Of a stretch of DNA of 15,045 nt, positions 6,602 to 13,793 are shown piece by piece. The stretch is from an uncultured Bacilli bacterium (GTDB lineage Bacteria; Bacillota_I; Bacilli_A; RF39; UBA660), in NCBI GenBank assembly GCA_934141575.1, contig CAKPCJ010000029.1, positions 1-15,045 of the forward strand. The letters run 5' to 3'. How positions within the stretch are numbered: position 1 is the stretch's first letter; every line of letters begins with the position of its first letter. Both the position numbers and the translations under genes were made by a program. The notes under the pieces were generated by a model. The model was not told where the DNA came from and ran no database searches. It saw only the letters and a list, made by a program, of their open reading frames with translations.

Positions 6602-8953
6602 TGAATTTTCAAATGTCCAATTTGTAATTTCTTCCATATCTACACCGTATTCATGGATATATTCTTTATGTTCTATTAATTTTTCCTTACACCATTCTTG
6701 TAAATTTGATGCTTTATTTCCTAAATTTAAATGTTTTAATGCTGATAAAACTAAATGATATCTATCTAATTGATTTTGTACTCTCATATCAAATGGTGTT
6801 GTTATTGTTCCTTCTTCTTGATATCCATGTACGTGAATATCTTTGTTATTTCTATTGTATACTAATTGATGAACTAGTGATGGATATCCATGGAATGCAA
6901 ATATAATTGGTTTATCTTTTGTAAATATTCCATCATATTCTGCATCTGTTAAACCGTGTGGATGTTTTGTATTTGATTCAAGTTTCATTAAGTCCACCAC
7001 ATTTACAACTCTTATTTTTAAATCTTTAAAATTATTTTTCAAAATATTTGTTGCTGCTAGCGTTTCTATTGTAGGTGTATCACCACAACATGCCATTACT
7101 ATATCTGGATCTTCATTAGCATCATTACTTGCCCATTTCCATATTCCTATTCCTTTTGTACAATGTTTTACTGCTTCTTCCATAGATAACCATTGTTGGC
7201 GTGGATGTTTACTTGCTACTATTACATTTATGTAATTTTTTGTCTTTAAACAGTGATCCATGCATGATAATAAGCAGTTTGCATCTGGTGGCAAGTACAT
7301 TCTTACAATATCTGCCTTTTTAGTGGCTAAATGATTTAAAAATCCAGGATCTTGGTGTGTATAACCATTATGGTCTTGTTGCCATATATGTGAGGTTAAT
7401 ATAAAATTAAGCGATGCAATTGGTCTCCTCCATGATAATTCCTTCGTTACTTTTAACCATTTTGCATGCTGACTTGCCATTGAATCTAATAGTCTAGCAA
7501 AAGCTTCATAACTATGAATAAATCCATGTCTTCCTGTTAAAAGATATCCTTCTAACCAGCCTTCACATGCATGTTCAGATAAGAAACTGTCCAACACTCT
7601 TCCATCGTTATTAAGGAATTCATCATAAGGATATTTTTCACCTTCAAATTGTCTATTTGTTACTTCAAATACTGGTGACAATCTATTTGATAATGCCTCA
7701 TCTGGTCCAAATATTCTGAAATTTCTTTGATCTTTATTAAGTTCAATTACATCTTTTATATAATTGCCAAGAACCTTCATATCTTGTGCTTCTGTTTCTC
7801 CGTGCTTTTTTACATCTACTGCATAATTTTTGAAGTCTGGTAACCTTAGTTCTTTTAATATTATTCCTCCATTAGCGTGAACATTGGCGCCCATTCTTTT
7901 ATTTCCTTTAGGTGCTAATTCTTTTAGTTCTGGTTTTAATGTTCCATTTTCGTCAAATAGTTCTTCTGGATGATAACCCTTCATCCAGTTTTCTAGTACT
8001 TTTAGATTTTCTTTATGTTCTTCATCTACTGCGATTGGAACTTGGTGGGCCCTAAATGTTCCTTCTATTTGGAGTTTATCTACTAATTGTGGTCCAGTCC
8101 AACCTTTTTTTGTTTTTAGTATAATCATAGGCCATAGTGGTCTTTTATCAGTTACACCATTTCTTGCTTCATTTTGAATTTGTTTTATTTTTTCTATTGT
8201 GTAGTCTAAAACAGCAGCCATTTTTTGATGAAGCATCATTTCATCTTCATCTTCTACTATGATGGCTTCCCAACCATATCCGTACATAAGTGATATAAGT
8301 TCTTTTTCATCTATACGCGCTAGTACTGTTGGGTTTGATATCTTATATCCATTTAAATGTAATATAGGTAATACTGCCCCATCTGTTTTTGGATTCAAAA
8401 ATTTATTGGAATGCCATGAAGTTGCTAATGGACCTGTTTCTGCTTCCCCATCACCAACAACACAGGTTGCTATTAAATTCGGATTGTCAAATACGGCTCC
8501 AAAAGCATGTGATAGACTGTACCCTAATTCTCCACCTTCATTTATTGAACCTGGAGTTTCTGGCGCTACATGTGAAGATATTCCTCCTGGAAAGCTGAAT
8601 TGCTTGAATAATTTTTTTAGTCCTTCTTCATCTTCAGTTATATTTGGATATATTTCACTATATGTACCTTCTAAGTATACATTTGATACTATTGCGTTTC
8701 CACCATGTCCTGGTCCAGATATATAAATCATGTCAAGGTCATATTTGTTTATTACACGATTAAGGTGAGTGTATATAAAGTTTTGACCTGGAACTGTTCC
8801 CCAGTGCCCAACCAGTTTTTTCTTTATATCTGACATCTTAAGTGGTCTTTTTAATAAAGGGTTATCTCTTAAATACAATTGCCCAACAGATAAATAATTA
8901 CATGCCCTAAAATAAGCATCTAGCTTATATAATTCTTCGCTATCTAATTTCAT
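6590..8953 (-). CDS. xfp: Phosphoketolase (xylulose-5-P / fructose-6-P)
   Basis: 787 residues from ATG 8953, full family length. It is a thiamine-diphosphate enzyme that splits xylulose 5-phosphate (and often fructose 6-phosphate) with phosphate into acetyl phosphate plus glyceraldehyde 3-phosphate (or erythrose 4-phosphate), in the cytosol. Motifs seen are HWGTVPG (50-56), GPGHGG (80-85), VVGDGEAETGPLATSWH (165-181, the TPP/Mg site), LNGYKI, and in the second half SEHACEGWLEGY and TGRHGFIHSYEAF. The open frame runs 19 codons further upstream, but that stretch holds the promoter, and a GGATGG/GGGAT ribosome site precedes ATG 8953. It has its own promoter and shares its terminator with the convergent kinase-like gene. 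It suggests pentose fermentation or an acetyl-phosphate-yielding route. Specificity for Xu5P alone or both substrates is not decidable here. Confidence 0.97.
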   Translation of the reverse strand: MKLDSEELYKLDAYFRACNYLSVGQLYLRDNPLLKRPLKMSDIKKKLVGHWGTVPGQNFIYTHLNRVINKYDLDMIYISGPGHGGNAIVSNVYLEGTYSEIYPNITEDEEGLKKLFKQFSFPGGISSHVAPETPGSINEGGELGYSLSHAFGAVFDNPNLIATCVVGDGEAETGPLATSWHSNKFLNPKTDGAVLPILHLNGYKISNPTVLARIDEKELISLMYGYGWEAIIVEDEDEMMLHQKMAAVLDYTIEKIKQIQNEARNGVTDKRPLWPMIILKTKKGWTGPQLVDKLQIEGTFRAHQVPIAVDEEHKENLKVLENWMKGYHPEELFDENGTLKPELKELAPKGNKRMGANVHANGGIILKELRLPDFKNYAVDVKKHGETEAQDMKVLGNYIKDVIELNKDQRNFRIFGPDEALSNRLSPVFEVTNRQFEGEKYPYDEFLNNDGRVLDSFLSEHACEGWLEGYLLTGRHGFIHSYEAFARLLDSMASQHAKWLKVTKELSWRRPIASLNFILTSHIWQQDHNGYTHQDPGFLNHLATKKADIVRMYLPPDANCLLSCMDHCLKTKNYINVIVASKHPRQQWLSMEEAVKHCTKGIGIWKWASNDANEDPDIVMACCGDTPTIETLAATNILKNNFKDLKIRVVNVVDLMKLESNTKHPHGLTDAEYDGIFTKDKPIIFAFHGYPSLVHQLVYNRNNKDIHVHGYQEEGTITTPFDMRVQNQLDRYHLVLSALKHLNLGNKASNLQEWCKEKLIEHKEYIHEYGVDMEEITNWTFENSKGE

Positions 8954-8981
8954 AATATCCCATCCTATTCTTCTACTCTCT

Positions 8982-9010
8982 ATTATAAAATAAAAAAAAT
9001 ATAATATCAA
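8982..9010 (-). promoter_or_regulatory. Phosphoketolase promoter
   Basis: TTGATA (9010-9005, 5/6), a 17-base spacer rich in T, and a perfect TATAAT (8987-8982) on the minus strand. Transcription would begin near 8975, with a leader of about 22 bases. This places the start downstream of the longer open frame's ATG, supporting ATG 8953. Confidence 0.8.
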
Positions 9011-9025
9011 TCATGATACTATATT
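8991..9025 (-). terminator. Terminator of the helical-protein gene
   Basis: On the minus strand, AATATAGTATCA pairs with TGATATTATATT (12 bp with one G-T wobble) across a four-base loop, TGAT, followed directly by a run of eight Ts. It starts about 31 bases after the stop at 9057. The 3' arm contains most of the phosphoketolase -35 hexamer. Confidence 0.75.
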
Positions 9026-9056
9026 TAGATTTAATTTGACATTGTATTTATTCTTA

Positions 9057-9494
9057 CTATAAATATGCTTGTAAATCTTCCTTTTGCTTTTCTAGAGCTT
9101 TTTTATAGTTCTTAGCAAGTCTCATTATATCTCCATCTACTTCTCCAGTATAGTTTTTAATTTTGGTTTCAATATCAACTAATCCCATTGTAACACCTTC
9201 TATTATCATGTGTGCTATACTTGAATCACTATTATCTTTTTTTACTTCTTTTTTTATTCCCATGTCTGAACCCATTTTTGCCATTATACTATTTCCATCT
9301 GGTTCTAATTTGTGTTTTGTTATTATCTTTTTAGATTCTTTGTAGAATTTTTCATATTCTTTTAATTCTTCTTCTACTAATTTTTTTATTTTATTCTCTT
9401 TTCCATTTAGTTCTTCTAATAGTTTTGTTAGAGTATATACACCCATTTCACTATTTTTATATAAATATTCTACTAATTCTAAATTTTGATTCAT
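9057..9494 (-). CDS. Small helical protein, possibly ferritin-like
   Basis: 145 residues, almost entirely amphipathic helix: a first helix with NLELVEYLYKNSEMGVYTL, a long Lys/Glu-rich second helix (about 30-62), a loop with NSIMAKMGSDMGIKK (68-82), a third helix around HMIIEGVTMGLVDIETKIK, and a C-terminal Lys/Glu helix. The four-helix layout resembles the ferritin-like DUF2383 architecture, and several acidic and one His residue (E18, H95, E99) could be metal ligands, but no classical ExxH diiron motif is visible. No signal or membrane segment. ATG 9494 has GGAGG seven bases upstream. It follows the cysteine-cluster gene, from which a hairpin separates it. Function unknown; the fold assignment is an inference. 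Confidence 0.7.
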   Translation of the reverse strand: MNQNLELVEYLYKNSEMGVYTLTKLLEELNGKENKIKKLVEEELKEYEKFYKESKKIITKHKLEPDGNSIMAKMGSDMGIKKEVKKDNSDSSIAHMIIEGVTMGLVDIETKIKNYTGEVDGDIMRLAKNYKKALEKQKEDLQAYL

Positions 9495-9548
9495 ATTTAT
9501 TCCTCCAGTTTTATTATTGGTAATAAATATTTTTTTATTCTTTTAAAT

Positions 9549-9580
9549 AAAAAAATTATCTGTTTTTAGATAATCTTTTT
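9549..9580 (-). terminator. Terminator of the cysteine-cluster gene
   Basis: On the minus strand, ATTATCT pairs with AGATAAT across a six-base loop; a G-T wobble and A-T pairs extend the stem to about 12 bp, and the 3' arm runs into seven Ts. The stop codon (9558-9556) lies in the 3' arm. Between it and the next gene (9495-9548) I see no convincing promoter. Confidence 0.65.
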
Positions 9581-10209
9581 GTATGTGTTTGAGTTTCCAT
9601 TATTGCTTCTTTAGTTTCTAACGGATATGCTTCTATTAATAGAGGAAGCATATTTTTAACATCTTCTATTTCTAGTTTACTTATTCCTTTATATTCTTCT
9701 TTCATTATATTTACAATTAATCTTTTCACATCTTCTCTTAGGACAGCGTCTGTACTTTTTCCAGTATATCTTTTAACTATTCTGTTTAATGTGTTTTGAT
9801 ATTGATTCCATTTTAATATTTCATCCATAGGATTTTCTTTAAAATAGCATTCTCCTACTTTACCCATTGGAATAAATTTTGCTCCACCACTAGGTCTTTT
9901 ATTTATATCATATGCACAGCCTGTTTCAGTAAGCATACTGCACTTTGTTTTCATTGATAATAAGTCTATTACTTCTCTTTCAGTATTTCTTGCTCGCAAG
10001 TATAATAATGGAACAACTATTAATTTACCTCCTTTTATTCTTTTAAAATCCAATGCTGCAACTACTGATATATTTCCATTTTCTAGTGCTTTTGATATTC
10101 CATTTATAGATAAGTCTTCAAAATCTTCTACGTAATAATCACATCCTGATTTTTTACAGCAAACGCCTCCACAAGTTTTGCATAGATTTTTATCTTCTAT
10201 TTTTTCCAT
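9556..10209 (-). CDS. YkgJ-type cysteine-cluster protein
   Basis: 217 residues. The N-terminus carries a dense cysteine cluster, CKTCGGVCC with C10, C13, C17, C18 and then C23. Further cysteines are C90 (KTKCSML), C98 (TGCAYD) and C121 (GECYF). This CxxCxxxCC pattern followed by CxxL...GCxY...RP is that of the YkgJ/UPF0153 family, proposed to chelate zinc or iron or to carry an Fe-S cluster; the biochemical role is not established. After the RP motif (105-106) the family usually has a Cys within three residues; here the sequence is RPSGGA and the next Cys is 15 residues later. The C-terminal half (130-217) is helical and unrecognised. Cytosolic. ATG 10209 has GGGGGA about five bases upstream. 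A promoter lies just upstream and a terminator at its end, so it is probably monocistronic. Confidence 0.75.
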   Translation of the reverse strand: MEKIEDKNLCKTCGGVCCKKSGCDYYVEDFEDLSINGISKALENGNISVVAALDFKRIKGGKLIVVPLLYLRARNTEREVIDLLSMKTKCSMLTETGCAYDINKRPSGGAKFIPMGKVGECYFKENPMDEILKWNQYQNTLNRIVKRYTGKSTDAVLREDVKRLIVNIMKEEYKGISKLEIEDVKNMLPLLIEAYPLETKEAIMETQTHTKRLSKNR

Positions 10210-10239
10210 AATTTCCCCCAGTCAAAAAATTTACACTAT

Positions 10240-10268
10240 ATATTATCATAACAATTAATTTTTCTCAA
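10240..10268 (-). promoter_or_regulatory. Putative promoter of the cysteine-cluster gene
   Basis: Minus strand: TTGAGA (10268-10263, 5/6), a 17-base spacer, and TAATAT (10245-10240, 4/6) preceded by TGA as an extended -10. The predicted start is near 10233, giving a leader of about 24 bases. The weak -10 limits confidence. Confidence 0.45.
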
Positions 10269-10275
10269 TAATTTT

Positions 10276-11255
10276 TTAAAATATCTGTTTCCAAAAATCC
10301 TTTGTAGAAAACTCTAGTCCCTTTCTACTTTCAGCTAACCAAATTTCATTTTCTTTACTATCATTATCCATTTGCATTTCGTAACTTGTTTGCAATATTC
10401 CAATAGCGTTTGTTAAATCAAAAAATAATGGAAAAATACTTATTTCATACTCTGTTAATTTATTGCATTTTTGATATTCATCTAGAAAAAATTTAATATT
10501 TTTAATTGTATTTCCTTTGCTATTCTGATCATAACAAATATTGCATGTACTTACCGCTAAATCAATTATTCTTGGAAGATAATTTGTTACTGCCCAATCT
10601 ATTATCCATATTTTGTTGTTTTTATCTATTATTAGATTTGGCGATGTTATATCTCCATGTATAAATGTAAATGTTAATTTTTTAAAATCTATACTATCAA
10701 ATTTATTATATAAATCCTCAAGTGTTACTTTATCTTTTTCACTTATAAAGGATTTTTTAGATTCATATTCCTTTTTATAATTAGTTATAGTCCAAGAATC
10801 GTATACCGGTTCTAATTTCATATCTAATTCATGTATTATTGATATTTGTCTTACTATTTCCTTGATTTCTGTCTTGCTAGGAATAATTTTCAAATTGAAA
10901 ATACTTTTTCCCTCAATATATTCAAAAACGCATAATCTAAAGCAGATACTTTCAATTGTTAATTTATATAAACTTTTGCCATTATATTTATAAAGTTGTG
11001 GTGAATTAATTTTTAAATCGTTTGATATTTCTATCCTTTTAATATAATTTTCGCATTCTTCATCGGTTCTATCTTTATTAAAAATTTTTACACAATATGT
11101 GTTTGAATCAGTTTTAAGAATATAGGTAAAATCTTCATACCCAACTGTTATAACTTTATTACTTTTAAATTTGCCTAGTTATAATCAAGGCAAATTTTAC
11201 TTGATATTATTGATAGATCCACTTTTAGATTTATTCTTTTTTAAAATTCATTCAT
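10276..11255 (-). pseudogene. APH/choline-kinase-like gene with broken 5' end
   Basis: From 11178 down to the stop at 10276 there are 300 uninterrupted codons of an aminoglycoside-phosphotransferase/choline-kinase (LicA-like) protein. The N-lobe begins LGKFKSNK and VGYEDFTYILKT, with a YCVKIF strand whose Lys should bind ATP. The C-lobe has the catalytic loop FIHGDITSPN (about 10665-10636) and WIIDWA (about 10608-10591, Asp the metal ligand). No ATG, GTG or TTG exists in this frame before an internal TTG at 10893, which would remove the N-lobe; TAA sits immediately upstream (11181-11179), with TGA and another TAA before it. Yet an AAAGGAG site (11267-11261) precedes an ATG (11255) overlapping the stop of the UDG gene, exactly where the gene should begin; that ATG is out of frame and stops after four codons. 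The gene is therefore probably inactive, unless an unusual start is used. Substrate unknown. Confidence 0.7.
11167..11197. repeat. Perfect inverted repeat at the broken kinase start
   Basis: AAATTTGCCT (11167-11176) and AGGCAAATTT (11188-11197) are perfect 10-base inverted arms around an 11-base loop. The left arm is part of the kinase reading frame (codons Gly-Lys-Phe); the right arm and loop contain the stops that break the frame. It could be a small inverted duplication or a structured element; no T-tract follows on either strand, so it is a poor terminator. Confidence 0.7.
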
Positions 11256-12121
11256 ATAATCTCCTTTAGTTTTTCAAATATAGGAATATTACCTGTATAA
11301 CTTTTTGGTGATATAGGACTTGGATGATATATAGGCAATACTTTACACCCATTAAAATCATAAATATTACCTACTACATCGGCAAATTTATCAAATTTAA
11401 AATTAAGTAAATTTCTAGTTGGAAACTCTCCTAAGGTAATAACCAATTTAGGATTTAAAATTTTTAATTGTTTTAACATTATATTTTTACAATTTTTAGA
11501 GCATATTTTTAAGTTCTTTCTTTCAAGTGGATAACACTTTACTGACTCTAGAAAAGTAGTATCAAATATATCTCTATCTATAATATTAAATAGTTTTTGC
11601 AAAACAACTCCACTTGGTAACACCCTTCCATTTATATCACACCATAATCTGTTACTTTTTCTCCAACCATTGTTTGCAGGCGCTTCACCTACTAATACTA
11701 TATCATTATCTTTTCCTAAAAATACAGTAGCGGAATTTGGAAATTTATCTACTAATTTGTAGCAAGACTTACAGTTAGATACTTCTTCATCGACTTGTTT
11801 TAATAATTTATTGATTATTTTTTTCTTTAATATGTTATATCTGTTTTTTATTTCTTCTGTTAATATCTCTTGTCTATCGACAATTTGATAGTTTTCATAA
11901 TTTATATCACAATTAAACTCACCTGGAGTCAAATCTATAATCTCATTTTCTATTAAATTATAATAGTGACTTATTCCATCCTTATTATTTTTTAGAATTA
12001 CTCCACCAAAATAATCATTAATGATTAACGATGTTATTGCACATATTTCATTACTTTCATCCAAATTATCCTCTTTTGAGTAGCAGTCTAATAATAGTTC
12101 TTGAATATTTTCTATGCTCAC
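11252..12121 (-). CDS. YunG-like domain fused to uracil-DNA glycosylase-like domain
   Basis: 289 residues with two domains. Residues 1 to about 85 match the YunG family pattern: ICAITSLIINDYFGG (26-40), SHYYN (51-55) and EIIDLTPGEF (60-69); C27, H52 and D63 could form a Cys-His-Asp triad. Residues about 110-289 resemble family 4 uracil-DNA glycosylases: CKSC (117-120), LVGEAPANNGWRKS (143-156, the uracil and water-activating loop), VKCYP (194-198), C207/C211, LVITLGEFP (226-234) and IYHPSP (264-269, the DNA-inserting loop). C117, C120, C196 and C207 or C211 are placed as 4Fe-4S ligands. The expected activity is removal of uracil (or another damaged base) from DNA; the role of the N-terminal domain is unknown. 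The start is GTG 12121, with AGGTG five bases upstream. It is followed by the broken kinase gene in an ATGA overlap and is divergent from the nucleotidase fusion. Confidence 0.8.
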   Translation of the reverse strand: MSIENIQELLLDCYSKEDNLDESNEICAITSLIINDYFGGVILKNNKDGISHYYNLIENEIIDLTPGEFNCDINYENYQIVDRQEILTEEIKNRYNILKKKIINKLLKQVDEEVSNCKSCYKLVDKFPNSATVFLGKDNDIVLVGEAPANNGWRKSNRLWCDINGRVLPSGVVLQKLFNIIDRDIFDTTFLESVKCYPLERKNLKICSKNCKNIMLKQLKILNPKLVITLGEFPTRNLLNFKFDKFADVVGNIYDFNGCKVLPIYHPSPISPKSYTGNIPIFEKLKEII

Positions 12122-12156
12122 AGTAACACCTCATTTCACTAAACTTTACCAAAAAT

Positions 12157-12185
12157 ATTATATCAAATAAAATTCAGTGTGTCTT
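12157..12185 (-). promoter_or_regulatory. Promoter of the UDG-fusion gene
   Basis: Minus strand: TGATATAAT (12165-12157) is a perfect extended -10; 17 bases upstream is AAGACA (12185-12180, 4/6). Transcription would start near 12150, about 28 bases before the GTG start. Confidence 0.6.
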
Positions 12186-12295
12186 TGACATGACTTAAAT
12201 TATAAATTGTTTTCTATAAAAAGTTCATCATTTTAAATTATTTTTTCTTTCTAAAAATATTAGAAGTGACTCCTACTTGAACTTTAATGATAATA
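12186..12295. other. Remainder of the divergent intergenic region
   Basis: AT-rich DNA between the two divergent promoters. I see a distant 8-base inverted pair (AAAGTTCA and TGAACTTT) and a short AAGT/ACTT pair within AAGTGACTCCTACTT, either of which could be an operator, but neither is convincing. No gene, RNA or riboswitch is recognisable. Confidence 0.3.
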
Positions 12296-12324
12296 TAGAA
12301 AAAAATTTATTTATATAGTATAAT
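12296..12324 (+). promoter_or_regulatory. Putative promoter of the nucleotidase-hydrolase operon
   Basis: A perfect -10 TATAAT (12319-12324) lies 17 bases after a weak -35, TAGAAA (12296-12301, 4/6). The predicted leader is about 33 bases and includes GGAGG. The -35 is poor, so an activator or a different spacing is possible. Confidence 0.45.
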
Positions 12325-12352
12325 TTTAATAGTTTATAACTGATAAAGATTT

Positions 12353-12357
12353 GGAGG
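12353..12357 (+). promoter_or_regulatory. Ribosome site deciding the start at 12364
   Basis: GGAGG directly abuts an in-frame ATG at 12358 but lies six bases before ATG 12364, which is the functional spacing. It also gives the normal HAD beginning MKIGIDIDNV. Confidence 0.7.
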
Positions 12358-12363
12358 ATGTAC

Positions 12364-13791
12364 ATGAAGATAGGAATAGATATAGACAATGTAATATCAA
12401 ACTTTAATGACACTTTATTAAATGAGTATTTATTACACGATAAAGAGTTAAGAAATTCTGGTATTATAAACAAAAATGCTGATTATATCCGAAATGGAAT
12501 GTTTGATTGGACTGAGGATGAAGAAAAGAATTTTTATAAAGATAATATAGAAATAATAGCAAGAAAATTAGGTGTTATTAAAGGGGCTAAAGAATATATA
12601 GATAGACTACATTATGATGGCCATTTGATTTATATTATCACAGGAAGAGACAATGGTGAGTATGCAGAACCATACAATATGACAAAAAATTGGCTTGATG
12701 ATAACGGTATTTATTATGATAATTTGATTTTAACAGATGCTTACGATAGGCATGAAAAAGCAAAAAAATGTATAGAGCATAATATTGATATTATTATTGA
12801 TGATTCTGTTCACATATGCAACGATTGCATTGAAAATGGAATAACGACAATTTTAATGGATACGCCTTATAACAGATATTCCAATATACAAAGGGTTAAA
12901 AGTTGGGAAGAATTTTATAAATATGTCTCAAATTATGAAAAAGACAAAATTAATATAATATTAGATACTGATACTTATAATGAATGTGATGACCAATTTG
13001 CATTATCATATTTAATAAAATCAAAAGATTTATTTAATATTGAAGCAATTACAGTTGCACCATATTCTCATATAAAAAGAGGTGTAAATGTAAGTGATGG
13101 ACAAGAATTAAGTTATAATGAAATTTTAAAAATATGTAATTGGCTAAATTTTGAAACTAATAATAAGGTATTTAAGGGCTCAATGGATTACATTCAAAAT
13201 GGTTATGATGAAAAAAATGACGCTGTAAATAAAATTATAGAAGTTGCTTTAAAAAACAACAAAACTTATATATTAGGAATTGGTGCTATTACTAATATTG
13301 CTTTGGCAATCAAAAAAGAGCCTAAAATAATAAACAAAATAGAAATTATTTGGTTAGGTGGTAATGAACTAGGTTATAAAGATAATCTTGAATATAATTT
13401 CAGACAAGATATTGAAGCAGTGAAAATGGTATTTGAATCAAAAGTGAAGATAACTATACTTCCTTGTAAAAATATTGTTTCAGAATTAAGAATTGATATT
13501 AATACTTTGAAAAATCATTTAGAAAACAAATCAGAATTATGCGATTATTTAATTGATAGATTCTATAATGATGGATATCACGGAATACAAGAATCAAGAG
13601 TAATATGGGATATATCAGTGGTTGCTTATATGGTAAATAAAAACTGGTTTGAAACGAAGAAAGTAAGTTGTCCAAATATAAAAGAAGATACTTCTTATGA
13701 GATAACGGATAATAAACACAATATTACTTTTGTTACTAAATTGAATAGAGATAAAATATATGAAGACTTATTTATGAAGTTAGGAGAGTAA
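12364..13791 (+). CDS. HAD 5'-nucleotidase fused to nucleoside hydrolase
   Basis: 475 residues, two catalytic domains. Residues 1 to about 190 are a HAD phosphatase like the 5'(3')-deoxyribonucleotidase/YqfW group: motif I DIDNV (6-10; D6 nucleophile, D8 acid), motif II ITGR (92-95), and motif IV IIDDS (144-148; D146, D147 for Mg). Residues about 196-475 are an inosine/uridine-preferring nucleoside hydrolase: the Ca-binding N-terminal motif DTDTYNECDDQFAL (201-214), GIGAITNIALAI (305-316), LGGN (331-334), YNFRQD (344-349), and VIWD (413-416), whose Asp is the last Ca ligand. The motif is a variant with two extra residues between DTD and DD. One polypeptide could thus convert a nucleoside monophosphate to nucleoside and then to free base plus ribose, in the cytosol. 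It is followed two bases later by the HD gene. Substrate base and sugar are not decidable. Confidence 0.85.
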   Translation: MKIGIDIDNVISNFNDTLLNEYLLHDKELRNSGIINKNADYIRNGMFDWTEDEEKNFYKDNIEIIARKLGVIKGAKEYIDRLHYDGHLIYIITGRDNGEYAEPYNMTKNWLDDNGIYYDNLILTDAYDRHEKAKKCIEHNIDIIIDDSVHICNDCIENGITTILMDTPYNRYSNIQRVKSWEEFYKYVSNYEKDKINIILDTDTYNECDDQFALSYLIKSKDLFNIEAITVAPYSHIKRGVNVSDGQELSYNEILKICNWLNFETNNKVFKGSMDYIQNGYDEKNDAVNKIIEVALKNNKTYILGIGAITNIALAIKKEPKIINKIEIIWLGGNELGYKDNLEYNFRQDIEAVKMVFESKVKITILPCKNIVSELRIDINTLKNHLENKSELCDYLIDRFYNDGYHGIQESRVIWDISVVAYMVNKNWFETKKVSCPNIKEDTSYEITDNKHNITFVTKLNRDKIYEDLFMKLGE

Positions 13792-13793
13792 AT

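Noticed and set aside
8259..8726. A 155-codon open frame on the plus strand
   Set aside because: It lies wholly antisense to the phosphoketolase gene, has no ribosome site and an unlikely composition.
8954..9010. A 19-residue N-terminal extension of the phosphoketolase
   Set aside because: It covers a near-consensus promoter; ATG 8953 gives the usual protein beginning.
10276..10893. Calling the kinase gene an intact 205-residue protein starting at TTG 10893
   Set aside because: The same frame carries clear N-lobe sequence for about 95 further codons upstream, so this TTG is internal and has no ribosome site.
11167..11197. The inverted repeat as an insertion-sequence end or intrinsic terminator
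   Set aside because: No transposase, target duplication or T-tract accompanies it.
12122..12363. A riboswitch or small RNA between the divergent genes
   Set aside because: No conserved aptamer pattern or strong terminator is visible; short leaders are predicted for both promoters.
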